Assembly: GCA_947493325.1 (NCBI GenBank)
Contig: CANLQI010000002.1
Location: forward strand, 124,001 to 188,000
Source: an uncultured Sphingomonadaceae bacterium
GTDB taxonomy: Bacteria > Pseudomonadota > Alphaproteobacteria > Sphingomonadales > Sphingomonadaceae
Reading direction: 5' to 3'
DNA: 64,000 nt
Part shown: in pieces, positions 1 through 8,576 of the stretch
Layout of the letters: each line of letters opens with the position of its first letter
How positions within the stretch are numbered: position 1 is the stretch's first letter
Position numbers and translations under genes: made by a program
Notes under the pieces: generated by a model
Seen by the model: the letters and a program-made list of their open reading frames with translations, nothing else
The model's database searches: none
What the model was told of the DNA's origin: nothing

Positions 1-51
1 TTTTGCGCCGCCTGGTTTAGAGATGGGGAAACAGATACGAAAGCGCCGCCC

Positions 52-822
52 ATGTCCCTTGCCCCTGAAGTTCTCCGTTCCGCCGCACTTGGCGATATTC
101 CGCACGGTTTTCTGGGCCGCAGTGGCGGTGTTTCGGAAGGTGTTTATGCAGGCCTCAATGTCGGTCTGGGCTCCGATGATGACCGTGAAGCTGTGATGGA
201 AAACCGGCGTATCGCGCGTGACGCAATATTGCCAGAGGCGGAGCTGGTAATGGTGCATCAGGTGCATTCACCTGATGTTATTGCGGTGACAGAGGCGATT
301 GCGCTGGATGCGCGGCCGCATGCCGATGCGATGGTGACGGACCGGCCGGGCCTGCTGCTCGGCATATTGACCGCCGACTGTGTGCCCGTGCTGTTCCATG
401 ATGCCAGCGCCGGCGTGATTGGCGCGGCGCATGCCGGGTGGAAAGGCGCGCTGGGCGGTGTCACCGACAGCACATTGGACGCGATGGAAAAACTCGGCGC
501 GGAGCGCGGCAATATCGCCTGTGCCATTGGCCCTTGCATTGCCCAGAAAAGCTATGAGGTCGATGAAGGTTTTGCGCAGCGTTTTATGGAAGAAGATGTC
601 GCCAATGAACGTTTCTTTGGCGCAGGCAAGCCGGGGCATTACCAGTTCGATATCGAAGGCTATGTCGCCGCCCGCCTCGCCGCTGCGGGGGTAACCCGCG
701 TCGACCTGCTCGGACAGGATACCTATTCACAGCCAGACAGGTTTTACAGCTATCGCCGCTCGTGTCATAAAAGCGAACCCGGCTATGGGCGGCAGGTGTC
801 ACTGATCGGAATCAGGGGATAG
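52..822 (+). CDS. pgeF: Laccase-domain / YfiH (PgeF) family protein
   Basis: ORF 256 aa with VHQVHSPDV, TADCVPVLFHD, AAHAGWKGAL and AIGPCI motifs typical of the YfiH/PgeF family. Confidence 0.9.
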   Translation: MSLAPEVLRSAALGDIPHGFLGRSGGVSEGVYAGLNVGLGSDDDREAVMENRRIARDAILPEAELVMVHQVHSPDVIAVTEAIALDARPHADAMVTDRPGLLLGILTADCVPVLFHDASAGVIGAAHAGWKGALGGVTDSTLDAMEKLGAERGNIACAIGPCIAQKSYEVDEGFAQRFMEEDVANERFFGAGKPGHYQFDIEGYVAARLAAAGVTRVDLLGQDTYSQPDRFYSYRRSCHKSEPGYGRQVSLIGIRG

Positions 823-855
823 GGATAACCAATATTCCTCGCACAAGACAGCGGG

Positions 856-939
856 ACGTCCTTCGACAAGCTCAGGACTAACGGTTTATACGCAAAACCT
901 GAAATAAAATCCGTTAGTCCTGAGCTTGTCGAAGGACGT
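856..939. repeat. Bipartite inverted repeat, copy 1 (29-bp arms 856-884 and 911-939)
   Basis: ACGTCCTTCGACAAGCTCAGGACTAACGG at 856-884; exact reverse complement CCGTTAGTCCTGAGCTTGTCGAAGGACGT at 911-939; each arm also has an internal GTCCT...AGGAC stem. Confidence 0.95.
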
Positions 940-958
940 GCATCAGTTATAAGCAGTA

Positions 959-1240
959 ATGGCTTTTTACACCTATATGCTCAAATGTGCTGATGGCAGC
1001 TTTTATACCGGCCACACTGAAAATCTGGACAACAGGGTCGCAGAGCATAATGCCGGTTTTGTCAAAGGATACACTTTTACACGGCGACCAGTTGAACTGG
1101 TTTGGTCAGAATATTTTCAGACAAGATACGAAGCTTTGGAAGCCGAGCGTCAGATCAAGGGCTGGAGCCGTGCCAAGAAACAGGCCCTGTGCAAATCGGA
1201 TTGGGAAACAATTTCAGCTCTGGCGAAAAGCCGTGCGTAA
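959..1240 (+). CDS. Small GIY-YIG nuclease family protein (UPF0213/YhbQ-like)
   Basis: 93 aa; YTYMLKCADGSFYTGHT...NRVAEHNAG...RRPVELV...EALEAERQIKGWSRAKK retains GIY-YIG core residues (Tyr, Tyr-x-Gly, Arg, Glu). Confidence 0.9.
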   Translation: MAFYTYMLKCADGSFYTGHTENLDNRVAEHNAGFVKGYTFTRRPVELVWSEYFQTRYEALEAERQIKGWSRAKKQALCKSDWETISALAKSRA

Positions 1241-1246
1241 TGCCGG

Positions 1247-1350
1247 ACGTCCTTCGACAGGCTCAGGACTAACGGTTTATGATTGCAGCATCGAAATGAA
1301 TACCTCGAACCTGACCCTATTCCGTTAGTCCTGAGCTTGTCGAAGGACGT
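1247..1350. repeat. Bipartite inverted repeat, copy 2 (arms 1247-1275 and 1322-1350)
   Basis: ACGTCCTTCGACAGGCTCAGGACTAACGG (one change from copy 1) and CCGTTAGTCCTGAGCTTGTCGAAGGACGT; right flank GTATCAGCTATAAGCA matches GCATCAGTTATAAGCA of copy 1. Confidence 0.95.
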
Positions 1351-1438
1351 GTATCAGCTATAAGCACGTGCATAAATGCTAAGACTTCGGCAGGATCAGG
1401 GCCAACGGATCTGGTTGGACGCAGGGGGATAACAGATC

Positions 1439-2839
1439 ATGCAAAATCCAATCGGGCTGATTATCGGTATTGCCGGTTTTGCCCTCACATTCCTGATCCC
1501 CGCGCCCGAAGCCATGCCGGTGGCCGCATGGCACACAGCGGGGCTCGTGTTCTGGATGGCGACCTGGTGGATGACACAGGCGGTACCGCTGACGGTCACG
1601 GCGCTGCTGCCCTTTATCATTCTGCCGCTCACTGGCGTGCTGACGGCGAAGGAGACGGCTTCGGCCTATTATTCGCCGATCCTGTTCCTGATTCTGGGCG
1701 GCGCGTTTATTGCGCTCGCCATTGAGCGTGTGGGGCTGCACCGGCGACTGGCGCTCGCGATTATCACGCGCAGCGGTGACGGGGTATGGCCGCTGATGTT
1801 CGCGTTTATGATCGCCACCGCAGTGCTCAGCATGATTATCTCCAATACGTCGACAACGCTCATCATGGTGCCGATTGCGCTCGCGGTATTGGCAGCGGGC
1901 GGCGTGAAAGAAGGGCAGACGGACGGCATTGCCGGCGCGCTGATCATGGGCATTGCCTTTGCCGCTTCCATCGGCGGCATCGGTACATTGGTCGGTTCCC
2001 CCACCAATGCGATTGCGGCGGGGCTTATCAATGAAACGCTCGGTACAGATATCAATTTTCTGACATGGGCCATGTACGGCATTCCCGCTGTCATTATGGG
2101 CATTCCGGTCTGCGCCTATATCATCGGAAAGATACAGAACCTGTCCGCCGACACATTTGATGTCGCGGTGGCGCGTAAGGCCATATCGGGACAGCGTGAA
2201 TGGTCCGCGGCGGAGAAACGCCTTGTGCCCCTCGTCGCGCTGGTTGTGCTGGCATGGATGACGCTGCCGTTGCTGAAAAGCATCACCGTACCCGGCGCGC
2301 TGACCGATGGCAGTATCGCCATTATCGGCAGCATATTGCTGTTTATCATTCCCGATGGCACGGGCCGGCCGCTGCTCGAATGGAAAGAGGCGGACCGCGC
2401 CCCATGGGGCGTCATCATGATGTTTGGCGGCGGCCTTGCGCTCGCGGCAGGGATAGGCGCATCGGGTCTTGATACATGGCTGGGCAGTGCGCTGGAGCCA
2501 CTCTCTGCCGTGCCGCTGATCGTGATTGCCATTGCACTCGTGGCGCTGGTAATTCTTGTCACCGAATTTGCGTCCAATGTCGCCACGGCGAGCGGGATTA
2601 TTCCTGTAGTCGCCGCGCTGATCCTTGCGCTCGGTGTTGATCCGATCCTGCTCGCCATGCCCGCCGCGATGGCCGCCAGTTGGGGCTTTATGTTGCCATC
2701 GGGCACCGGTCCGAACGCGATTGCGTGGGCCAGCGGCCATATCGCGCTCCCGAAAATGCTGAAGTCAGGACTGCTGCTGGATATTGCCGGCGTGCCGATC
2801 ATGATTGGCGCGGTATGGGCGATGGCTGCGTTTGTTTGA
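1439..2839 (+). CDS. SLC13/DASS family anion:sodium symporter
   Basis: 466 aa, many hydrophobic TM segments; SNTSTTLIMVPIAL and GGIGTLVGSPTNAIA motifs of DASS carriers. Confidence 0.88.
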   Translation: MQNPIGLIIGIAGFALTFLIPAPEAMPVAAWHTAGLVFWMATWWMTQAVPLTVTALLPFIILPLTGVLTAKETASAYYSPILFLILGGAFIALAIERVGLHRRLALAIITRSGDGVWPLMFAFMIATAVLSMIISNTSTTLIMVPIALAVLAAGGVKEGQTDGIAGALIMGIAFAASIGGIGTLVGSPTNAIAAGLINETLGTDINFLTWAMYGIPAVIMGIPVCAYIIGKIQNLSADTFDVAVARKAISGQREWSAAEKRLVPLVALVVLAWMTLPLLKSITVPGALTDGSIAIIGSILLFIIPDGTGRPLLEWKEADRAPWGVIMMFGGGLALAAGIGASGLDTWLGSALEPLSAVPLIVIAIALVALVILVTEFASNVATASGIIPVVAALILALGVDPILLAMPAAMAASWGFMLPSGTGPNAIAWASGHIALPKMLKSGLLLDIAGVPIMIGAVWAMAAFV

Positions 2840-2861
2840 TTTCACAGCACCACTTTTCCCC

Positions 2862-3035
2862 TCCCCCTTGATGGGGGAGGTATGGAGACTTGGCGGCTTG
2901 CCGCCTAGTCGCAGTGGGTGGGGGTGATCTCTCAGTCTGGCACAGCTTCCAGAGGAACCCGCACCCCCATCCAACTGCGCCTAATTCGCGTGCGCTCATA
3001 AGGCTGCGTATCCTTCCCCCATCAAGGGGGGATGA
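2862..3035. repeat. Bipartite palindromic intergenic repeat (CCCTCCCCCTTGATGGGGGAGG type)
   Basis: CCCTCCCCCTTGATGGGGGAGG near 2862 and inverted partner CCTTCCCCCATCAAGGGGGGAT near 3014; internal GGGTGGGGGT / CACCCCCATCC also inverted. Confidence 0.75.
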
Positions 3036-3219
3036 AAAATACAGCACCCCCTTCCCATTCCGTCTGTTTCAATTTATCCATTCCATATAGTTTCAGGCGA
3101 TACGATTCTGCGGAGGTTAGAATCTCGGACCCCGAAGCAATATGTCTGGCTCCTGCCTTCCTGGGAGCGATTCACGCGCCGCCATTCATTGGGCAGAGCG
3201 CATATCAAGGAGGGTATCC

Positions 3220-4545
3220 ATGACCGACACCGTAAAACCCGTGGGGCAGCCCACACCGCGCCGCAACCCGAAACCCGAAGTCGAAAAACTCGGCGGACGC
3301 AAGCTGAAGCCCGCGACATTGATGATGGGGCATGGCTTTGACCCGACATTGTCCGAAGGTTCATTGAAACCCCCTATCTTCCTTACCTCCACATTCGCAT
3401 TTGAAAGCGCGGCGGCGGGCAAGCGCCATTTTGAAGGCCTGACCGGCAAGCGTCCGGGCGGCGCCGAAGGGCTCGTCTACTCGCGCTTCAACGGCCCGAA
3501 TCAGGAAATCCTCGAAGACCGGCTCAGCGTCTGGGAAGATGCAGAGGATGCGCTGGTTTTCTCCAGCGGCATGTCCGCCATTGCCACATTGTTCCTCGCC
3601 TATGCCAGCCAGAATGACGTGATCGTGCATTCCGGCCCGCTCTATGCGGCAACCGAGTCCATGGTGGCCAAAATCCTGTCTCGCTTCGGCATCACCTATC
3701 TTGATTTCCCGGCGGGCGCGAGCCGTGCGGAGCTGGACAATATTCTGGACCAGGCCAAAGCGAAAGCGGCGGAAACAGGCGGCAAGGTGGCGATGATCTA
3801 TCTTGAAAGCCCCGCCAACCCGACCAATGCGCTGGTCGATATCGAGGCCGTGTCGGCGAGCCGTGACGCGCTCTATGGTGATGCCGATTACAAACCGCCC
3901 ATCGCCATCGACAATACGTTCCTGGGTCCATTGTGGCAGACGCCGCTCAAACATGGCGCGGATATTACCGTCTACAGCCTGACCAAATATGTGGGCGGGC
4001 ATAGCGACCTTGTCGCGGGCGGCCTGATCGGGGCGAAAAAATTCATGGACCCGGTGCGCGCACTGCGCAACACCATTGGCACGATCTGTGACCCCAACAC
4101 CGCATGGATGCTGCTGCGCTCGCTGGAAACCGTTGAACTGCGCATGACGCGTGCGGGCGAAAATGCCGCGAAGGTCTGCGCCTTCCTGAAAGACCATGCC
4201 AAAGTCGATGGCCTCGGTTATCTGGGCTTTATCGACGATGCGTCGCAGCAGGATATCTATGATCGCCACTGCAGCGGCGCAGGCTCCACCTTCTCGCTGT
4301 TTATCAAGGGCGGCGAGGCGGAAAGTTTTGCCTTCCTTGACGCCATGCGCATTGCCAAACTGGCGGTAAGTCTGGGCGGCACGGAAACGCTGGCCAGCCA
4401 TCCCGCCGCAATGACGCACCTGTCGGTATCCGAAGAACGCCGCGCGCAGCTCGGCATCACGGACAATCTGGTGCGCATCTCGATCGGTGTCGAAGATCCG
4501 GAAGACCTGATCGCCGATTTCGATCAGGCGCTAAAGGCGGTTTAA
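3220..4545 (+). CDS. metZ: O-succinylhomoserine sulfhydrylase (Cys/Met metabolism PLP enzyme)
   Basis: PLP-type fold: YSRFNGPNQEILEDRL, VFSSGMSAIATL, SLTKYVGGHSDLVAGG; start chosen at ATG 3220 because AAGGAGGG lies at 3207-3214. Confidence 0.85.
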   Translation: MTDTVKPVGQPTPRRNPKPEVEKLGGRKLKPATLMMGHGFDPTLSEGSLKPPIFLTSTFAFESAAAGKRHFEGLTGKRPGGAEGLVYSRFNGPNQEILEDRLSVWEDAEDALVFSSGMSAIATLFLAYASQNDVIVHSGPLYAATESMVAKILSRFGITYLDFPAGASRAELDNILDQAKAKAAETGGKVAMIYLESPANPTNALVDIEAVSASRDALYGDADYKPPIAIDNTFLGPLWQTPLKHGADITVYSLTKYVGGHSDLVAGGLIGAKKFMDPVRALRNTIGTICDPNTAWMLLRSLETVELRMTRAGENAAKVCAFLKDHAKVDGLGYLGFIDDASQQDIYDRHCSGAGSTFSLFIKGGEAESFAFLDAMRIAKLAVSLGGTETLASHPAAMTHLSVSEERRAQLGITDNLVRISIGVEDPEDLIADFDQALKAV

Positions 4546-4570
4546 GGGAGTCTTTTTGGCCTCACGGTCA

Positions 4571-4654
4571 GTTCGCTACGCGAACACCTCCGGCGGGGGC
4601 GGGCCAATAAGGCCCGGCGCGCGGTCGCGTTTGCGAACGGCAATGAGCCGTTCG
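4571..4654 (+). other. 84-nt three-hairpin structured element, copy A
   Basis: GTTCGC-tac-GCGAAC, CGGGCC-aataa-GGCCCG, CGAACGGC-aatga-GCCGTTCG joined by linkers ACCTCCG..GGGG and GGTCG. Confidence 0.75.
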
Positions 4655-4719
4655 GATTTCGCCATCCGCAACCTCTCATTCTGCCGAGACGTCATAATAG
4701 CTAGCGTTTGGCGCTGATC

Positions 4720-4803
4720 CGAGTTGCGCCCAGCAACTCGGCAAGGCCGACCAGCCGCCGCGGCTTATTGCCGCGCCCCATCGGAGGTAATCGCGCAGCG
4801 ATT
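4720..4803 (-). other. 84-nt three-hairpin structured element, copy B (inverted)
   Basis: On minus strand: AATCGC-tgc-GCGATT, CGCGGC-aataa-GCCGCG, CGAGTTGC-tgggc-GCAACTCG with the same linkers ACCTCCG..GGGG and GGTCG as copy A. Confidence 0.75.
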
Positions 4804-4813
4804 TATCGTGAGA

Positions 4814-5089
4814 TCAAAAACGCCCACCAAGTATCATCCATGCCGCCCCGGCGTTGAACAGCGTGTATACCCCGTACATAAACAGTGCGAGCGTGGAGCC
4901 CGCTCCGGCAAAGCCCATGGCCGCGATCAGAACAACGAACTCAAGCGCATATCCCGCCCAGCCGCCAAATCCTTCCCCCATGGAGCGTCGCATCTGCTCG
5001 ACCATCGGATGCCGGCTTTCCATAGTCGCCTTATGCATGGCAAAATTCGCCACGCCGCACAGAAAAATCAGGATGATGGATGGTGTCAT
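4814..5089 (-). CDS. Small hypothetical membrane protein
   Basis: 91 aa with three hydrophobic segments; ends 10 bp from the structured element. Confidence 0.6.
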   Translation of the reverse strand: MTPSIILIFLCGVANFAMHKATMESRHPMVEQMRRSMGEGFGGWAGYALEFVVLIAAMGFAGAGSTLALFMYGVYTLFNAGAAWMILGGRF

Positions 5090-5158
5090 ATCTTCAATCT
5101 AGGCACATACTCGGCAATCTCCAACAGATAGATTGCAATTTCTACCCGGTTGACGCGC

Positions 5159-5186
5159 ATATTTAATTCGCATATGAATTAAATAT
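5159..5186. promoter_or_regulatory. Palindrome upstream of marR-type gene, candidate autoregulatory operator
   Basis: ATATTTAATTC-gcatat-GAATTAAATAT, 11-bp perfect arms, ~25-50 bp upstream of the MarR start. Confidence 0.6.
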
Positions 5187-5205
5187 AGTTCGAATATGAA
5201 ATATA

Positions 5206-5685
5206 TTGGATGTCATGAAACAGCCGCGTATCTTTTATCTTTTGCAACGGGCGCACAGTGCGCTTTTCCGTGCGTGCGACAGTGCGCTCAGAAAAAACCT
5301 GGACCTTACGGCGACACAGCAGGCAACTTTATTTCTGCTTTTGAAAAGTGACGGTCTGACAATTTCGGAAATCGCCGATACATTGAAAATGGGTAAATCG
5401 AGCCTCACGGGGCTGATTGATCGCATGACGGCACGCGGATTGGTACGGCGCGCGCCCAATGCGCTTGACGGGCGCAGTTTTGAAATTTTTATTGAGCCTG
5501 CAGGGGCGGATATCGCCCGGTCAAGCCTGGCCGCTGTCAAACGCATGAACGCGGCGCTCCTGAAACCTTTTTCGGCGGAAGAATGTGCGGTTATCGAACG
5601 CTTTTTACACCATGCATCGGCCAATGCAGACACCATTGTCACCGCCAACATAAAATCACTTAACAAGGAAAAGATAACCGCATGA
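5206..5685 (+). CDS. MarR family transcriptional regulator
   Basis: winged-helix pattern LTATQQATLFLLLKSDGLTISEIADTLKMGKSSLTGLIDRMTARGLVRR. Confidence 0.85.
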   Translation: MDVMKQPRIFYLLQRAHSALFRACDSALRKNLDLTATQQATLFLLLKSDGLTISEIADTLKMGKSSLTGLIDRMTARGLVRRAPNALDGRSFEIFIEPAGADIARSSLAAVKRMNAALLKPFSAEECAVIERFLHHASANADTIVTANIKSLNKEKITA

Positions 5686-6443
5686 GCGAGCATATTGATA
5701 TTATCACCGATGCGCAGATCACTACGCTGACCATCAACCGGTCTGACAAGAAAAATGCGATCAGCCAGGCCATGTATGCGGCCATGGCGGATGCGCTGAC
5801 CGCATATGGAGAGGATGACAATGCGCGTGCTTTCATCATCACGGGCCGCGGCGATTATTTCACGTCCGGCAATGATTTACAGGATTTCTCCACGGGCGGC
5901 GGCAAAGACGGAGAGCTGCCCCCCGTTGGCCGTTTCCTGAATGCGATACGCGATTGCCCCAAGCCTGTCATAGCCGCTGTAAACGGCCCTGCCATCGGTG
6001 TCGGGCTGACCATGTTGCTGCACTGTGATCTCGTCTATGCGGCCCAAAGCGCCACATTCGGTGCGCCATTTGTCAAACTCGGCCTAGTGCCTGAGGCAGG
6101 GTCATCGATGCTATTGCCCGCGGCTGTCGGCATGGCCATGGCCAATGACATATTGCTTGCCGGGCGGACACTGGACGCGGATGAAGCGCTCCATTACGGC
6201 CTGGTCGCGCGGCTCTTTGCCGATGCAGAGCTGGACAGCGCGGTGCAGGAAATCGCAGGCCATGTTGCCGCATCCGCGCCCAATGCGCTGAAACATTCAA
6301 AGGCACTGATCCGCAACCAACGCGACCGGATTGCCGCGCATATGGCGGCCGAGGGAGAATTGTTTGTAGCGCAGCTGCAATCCCCCGATTTCGCCGAAAG
6401 CGTCGCCGCCCTGATGCAAAAACGTGCGCCGGTTTATAACTGA
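5682..6443 (+). CDS. Enoyl-CoA hydratase/isomerase family protein
   Basis: crotonase motifs: RGDYFTSGNDLQDF, PVIAAVNGPAIGVGLTMLLHCDLVYAA; overlaps marR stop (ATGA). Confidence 0.88.
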   Translation: MSEHIDIITDAQITTLTINRSDKKNAISQAMYAAMADALTAYGEDDNARAFIITGRGDYFTSGNDLQDFSTGGGKDGELPPVGRFLNAIRDCPKPVIAAVNGPAIGVGLTMLLHCDLVYAAQSATFGAPFVKLGLVPEAGSSMLLPAAVGMAMANDILLAGRTLDADEALHYGLVARLFADAELDSAVQEIAGHVAASAPNALKHSKALIRNQRDRIAAHMAAEGELFVAQLQSPDFAESVAALMQKRAPVYN

Positions 6444-6574
6444 TATTTCAGAGCTATATTCACACTTGCCTGACATGTCTGTAAAATCACGTACTGGATA
6501 TATCTCTGGTGCTTTGGCGAAGAAAGCAAACCAGAAAAACTGAAAGTCTCTTAATCAGAAAAAATCGTTTGCAC

Positions 6575-6958
6575 TTATTGTACTTTCCCCTGCGGAATTT
6601 CCTCAAAATAATGGTTTTTGAAGATACCAAAATATGTATTTTCGACGAACCGATGAGTCGCATGGCTTACGTTCGTACTTATGTATGCCTCAACGTAAGT
6701 CCCATTATCATCCTCGACACAAACTACACCGTGCGGGCCACGCATCCAGTGGCGCTTATCGTTAAAAACAAAGCGCTTTTCATAATCGTGCAATGTCATA
6801 GCCTGAGCATAGCAGCGTTCCAAATCTTGCGACGTCCCATTAACAAATAATGAAGTCATACTGCTTGGACTATAGTGCACCTTCTCGTCGCAGGCAGCCA
6901 AAGAACAACATATAAAGAGTGTAGGTATTAATATTTTATTTGCTCTAAGAAATCTCAT
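6575..6958 (-). CDS. Hypothetical lipoprotein
   Basis: MRFLRANKILIPTLFICCSLAACDEKV has signal peptide and LAAC lipobox; overlaps fumarase stop by 14 bp. Confidence 0.6.
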   Translation of the reverse strand: MRFLRANKILIPTLFICCSLAACDEKVHYSPSSMTSLFVNGTSQDLERCYAQAMTLHDYEKRFVFNDKRHWMRGPHGVVCVEDDNGTYVEAYISTNVSHATHRFVENTYFGIFKNHYFEEIPQGKVQ

Positions 6959-8471
6959 TTTCCAATAATCTCTCTTTCGCGATTTTCTCACGCCACACCA
7001 AAGGTGCGAGATGGTGGACGCTGTCGCCTGCGCTGTCGACCGCGACCGTGACGGGCATATCCTGCACTTCGAATTCATAAATCGCTTCCATGCCCAGATC
7101 CGCAAAGCCAAGGACTTTGCTGCCCTTGATGGCGCGGCTGACGAGGTACGCGCTGCCGCCCACCGCCATCAGATACGCCGATTTATTTTTCGCAATCGTG
7201 CCGATCGTATCCAGCCCGCGCTCCGCCTTGCCCACCATGGCGAGCAGACCCTGGCCCAGCATCATGTCGGTAAACTTGTCCATCCGCGTCGCCGTTGTAG
7301 GCCCGGCGGGACCCACCACTTCTTCACCCACCGGATCAACCGGACCGACATAATAGATAACGCGGCCATTGAATTCGACAGGGAGCTGCTCCCCCTTGTC
7401 CAGCATGTCCTTGATCCGCTTATGCGCCGCATCGCGTCCGGTCAGCATCTTGCCATTGAGCAACAGCCGCTGTCCATGTTTCCAGCTCTGCACTTCTTCG
7501 GGTGTCAGCGAATCAAGCTGCACCCGCTTCGCTTCCGAAGACGGCGTCCAGTTCACATCGGGCCATTCATCCAGCTTCGGCGCCTCCAGATAAGCAGGCC
7601 CGCTGCCGTCCAGCGTGAAGTGCGCATGGCGGGTCGCGGCGCAGTTCGGGATCATCGCCACCGGTTTCGATGCCGCATGGGTTGGATAATCCATGATCTT
7701 CACGTCCAATATGGTGGAAAGCCCGCCCAGCCCCTGCGCGCCAACGCCGAGCGCATTGACCTTGTCGAATATCTCAATCCTGAGTTCTTCAATATCGCTG
7801 CGCGGGCCGCGCTGTTTGAGCTGCGCCATGTCGATACTGCCCATAAGGCTTTCTTTGGCGAGCACCATCGCCTTTTCCGCCGTGCCGCCAATACCGATGC
7901 CCAGCATGCCGGGCGGACACCAGCCCGCGCCCATTTGCGGAATCATCTCCAGCACCCAGCCGACAATATCGTCGGACGGGTTCATCATCTTGAACTTCGA
8001 CTTATTCTCCGATCCGCCGCCCTTGGCCGCAACATCGATATTGACGCTGTCACCCGGCACCATTTCGACATGCAGCACCGATGGCGTATTGTCCTTGGTG
8101 TTGCGACGGGTAAATGCCGGATCGGCGAGGATCGACGCGCGTAGCGGATTTTCGGGGTGCAGATACGCACGGCGCACGCCTTCATCGACCACCTGCTGCA
8201 GCGATTTTTCCGATTCCAACCGGCAGTTATGACCCCATTTTACGAACACGGTCACAATGCCGGTGTCCTGACAGATCGGCCGATGTCCTTCGGCGCACAT
8301 GCGCGAATTGGTAAGGATCTGCGCAATCGCATCCTTGGCCGCCGGGGATTTTTCCGCCTTATACGCCTCGCCCAGCGCGCGGATATAATCCATCGGGTGG
8401 TAATAGCTGATAAACTGCAGCGCGTCGGCCACGCTTTCGATCAAATCGGCTTCTTTGATAATGGTGGTCAT
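6945..8471 (-). CDS. Class I fumarate hydratase (Fe-S dependent)
   Basis: 508 aa; CAEGHRPICQDTGIVTVFVKWG, GPTTATRMDKFTDMML, fumarase class I alpha/beta domains fused. Confidence 0.93.
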   Translation of the reverse strand: MTTIIKEADLIESVADALQFISYYHPMDYIRALGEAYKAEKSPAAKDAIAQILTNSRMCAEGHRPICQDTGIVTVFVKWGHNCRLESEKSLQQVVDEGVRRAYLHPENPLRASILADPAFTRRNTKDNTPSVLHVEMVPGDSVNIDVAAKGGGSENKSKFKMMNPSDDIVGWVLEMIPQMGAGWCPPGMLGIGIGGTAEKAMVLAKESLMGSIDMAQLKQRGPRSDIEELRIEIFDKVNALGVGAQGLGGLSTILDVKIMDYPTHAASKPVAMIPNCAATRHAHFTLDGSGPAYLEAPKLDEWPDVNWTPSSEAKRVQLDSLTPEEVQSWKHGQRLLLNGKMLTGRDAAHKRIKDMLDKGEQLPVEFNGRVIYYVGPVDPVGEEVVGPAGPTTATRMDKFTDMMLGQGLLAMVGKAERGLDTIGTIAKNKSAYLMAVGGSAYLVSRAIKGSKVLGFADLGMEAIYEFEVQDMPVTVAVDSAGDSVHHLAPLVWREKIAKERLLENEIS

Positions 8472-8576
8472 GGAACGGCTCCGGCACTTGGGAAATTACA
8501 TATGCCTTTTGGCGAAAATGGATGGAGCAGGCAAGTTTGTTCGCCACTATTTCGCGCGGTGACAACATGCTGGCGC

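Noticed and set aside
1379-2740. 453-aa minus-strand ORF
   Set aside because: Antisense to the clear SLC13 transporter; low-complexity Arg/Gly/His/Asp-rich composition typical of high-GC shadow ORFs.
3104-3219. SAM-II riboswitch call upstream of metZ
   Set aside because: Key conserved SAM-II blocks as remembered are not present; kept only as an unassigned structured-leader hypothesis.
3361-4419. 352-aa minus-strand ORF
   Set aside because: Fully antisense to metZ with no recognisable motif.
4571-4803. Ordinary bidirectional terminator between convergent genes
   Set aside because: No T-tracts follow the final hairpins and the two copies share a conserved three-hairpin layout with compensatory changes, which is more than terminators require.
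7011-8144. 377-aa plus-strand ORF
   Set aside because: Antisense to class I fumarase; composition of a shadow ORF.
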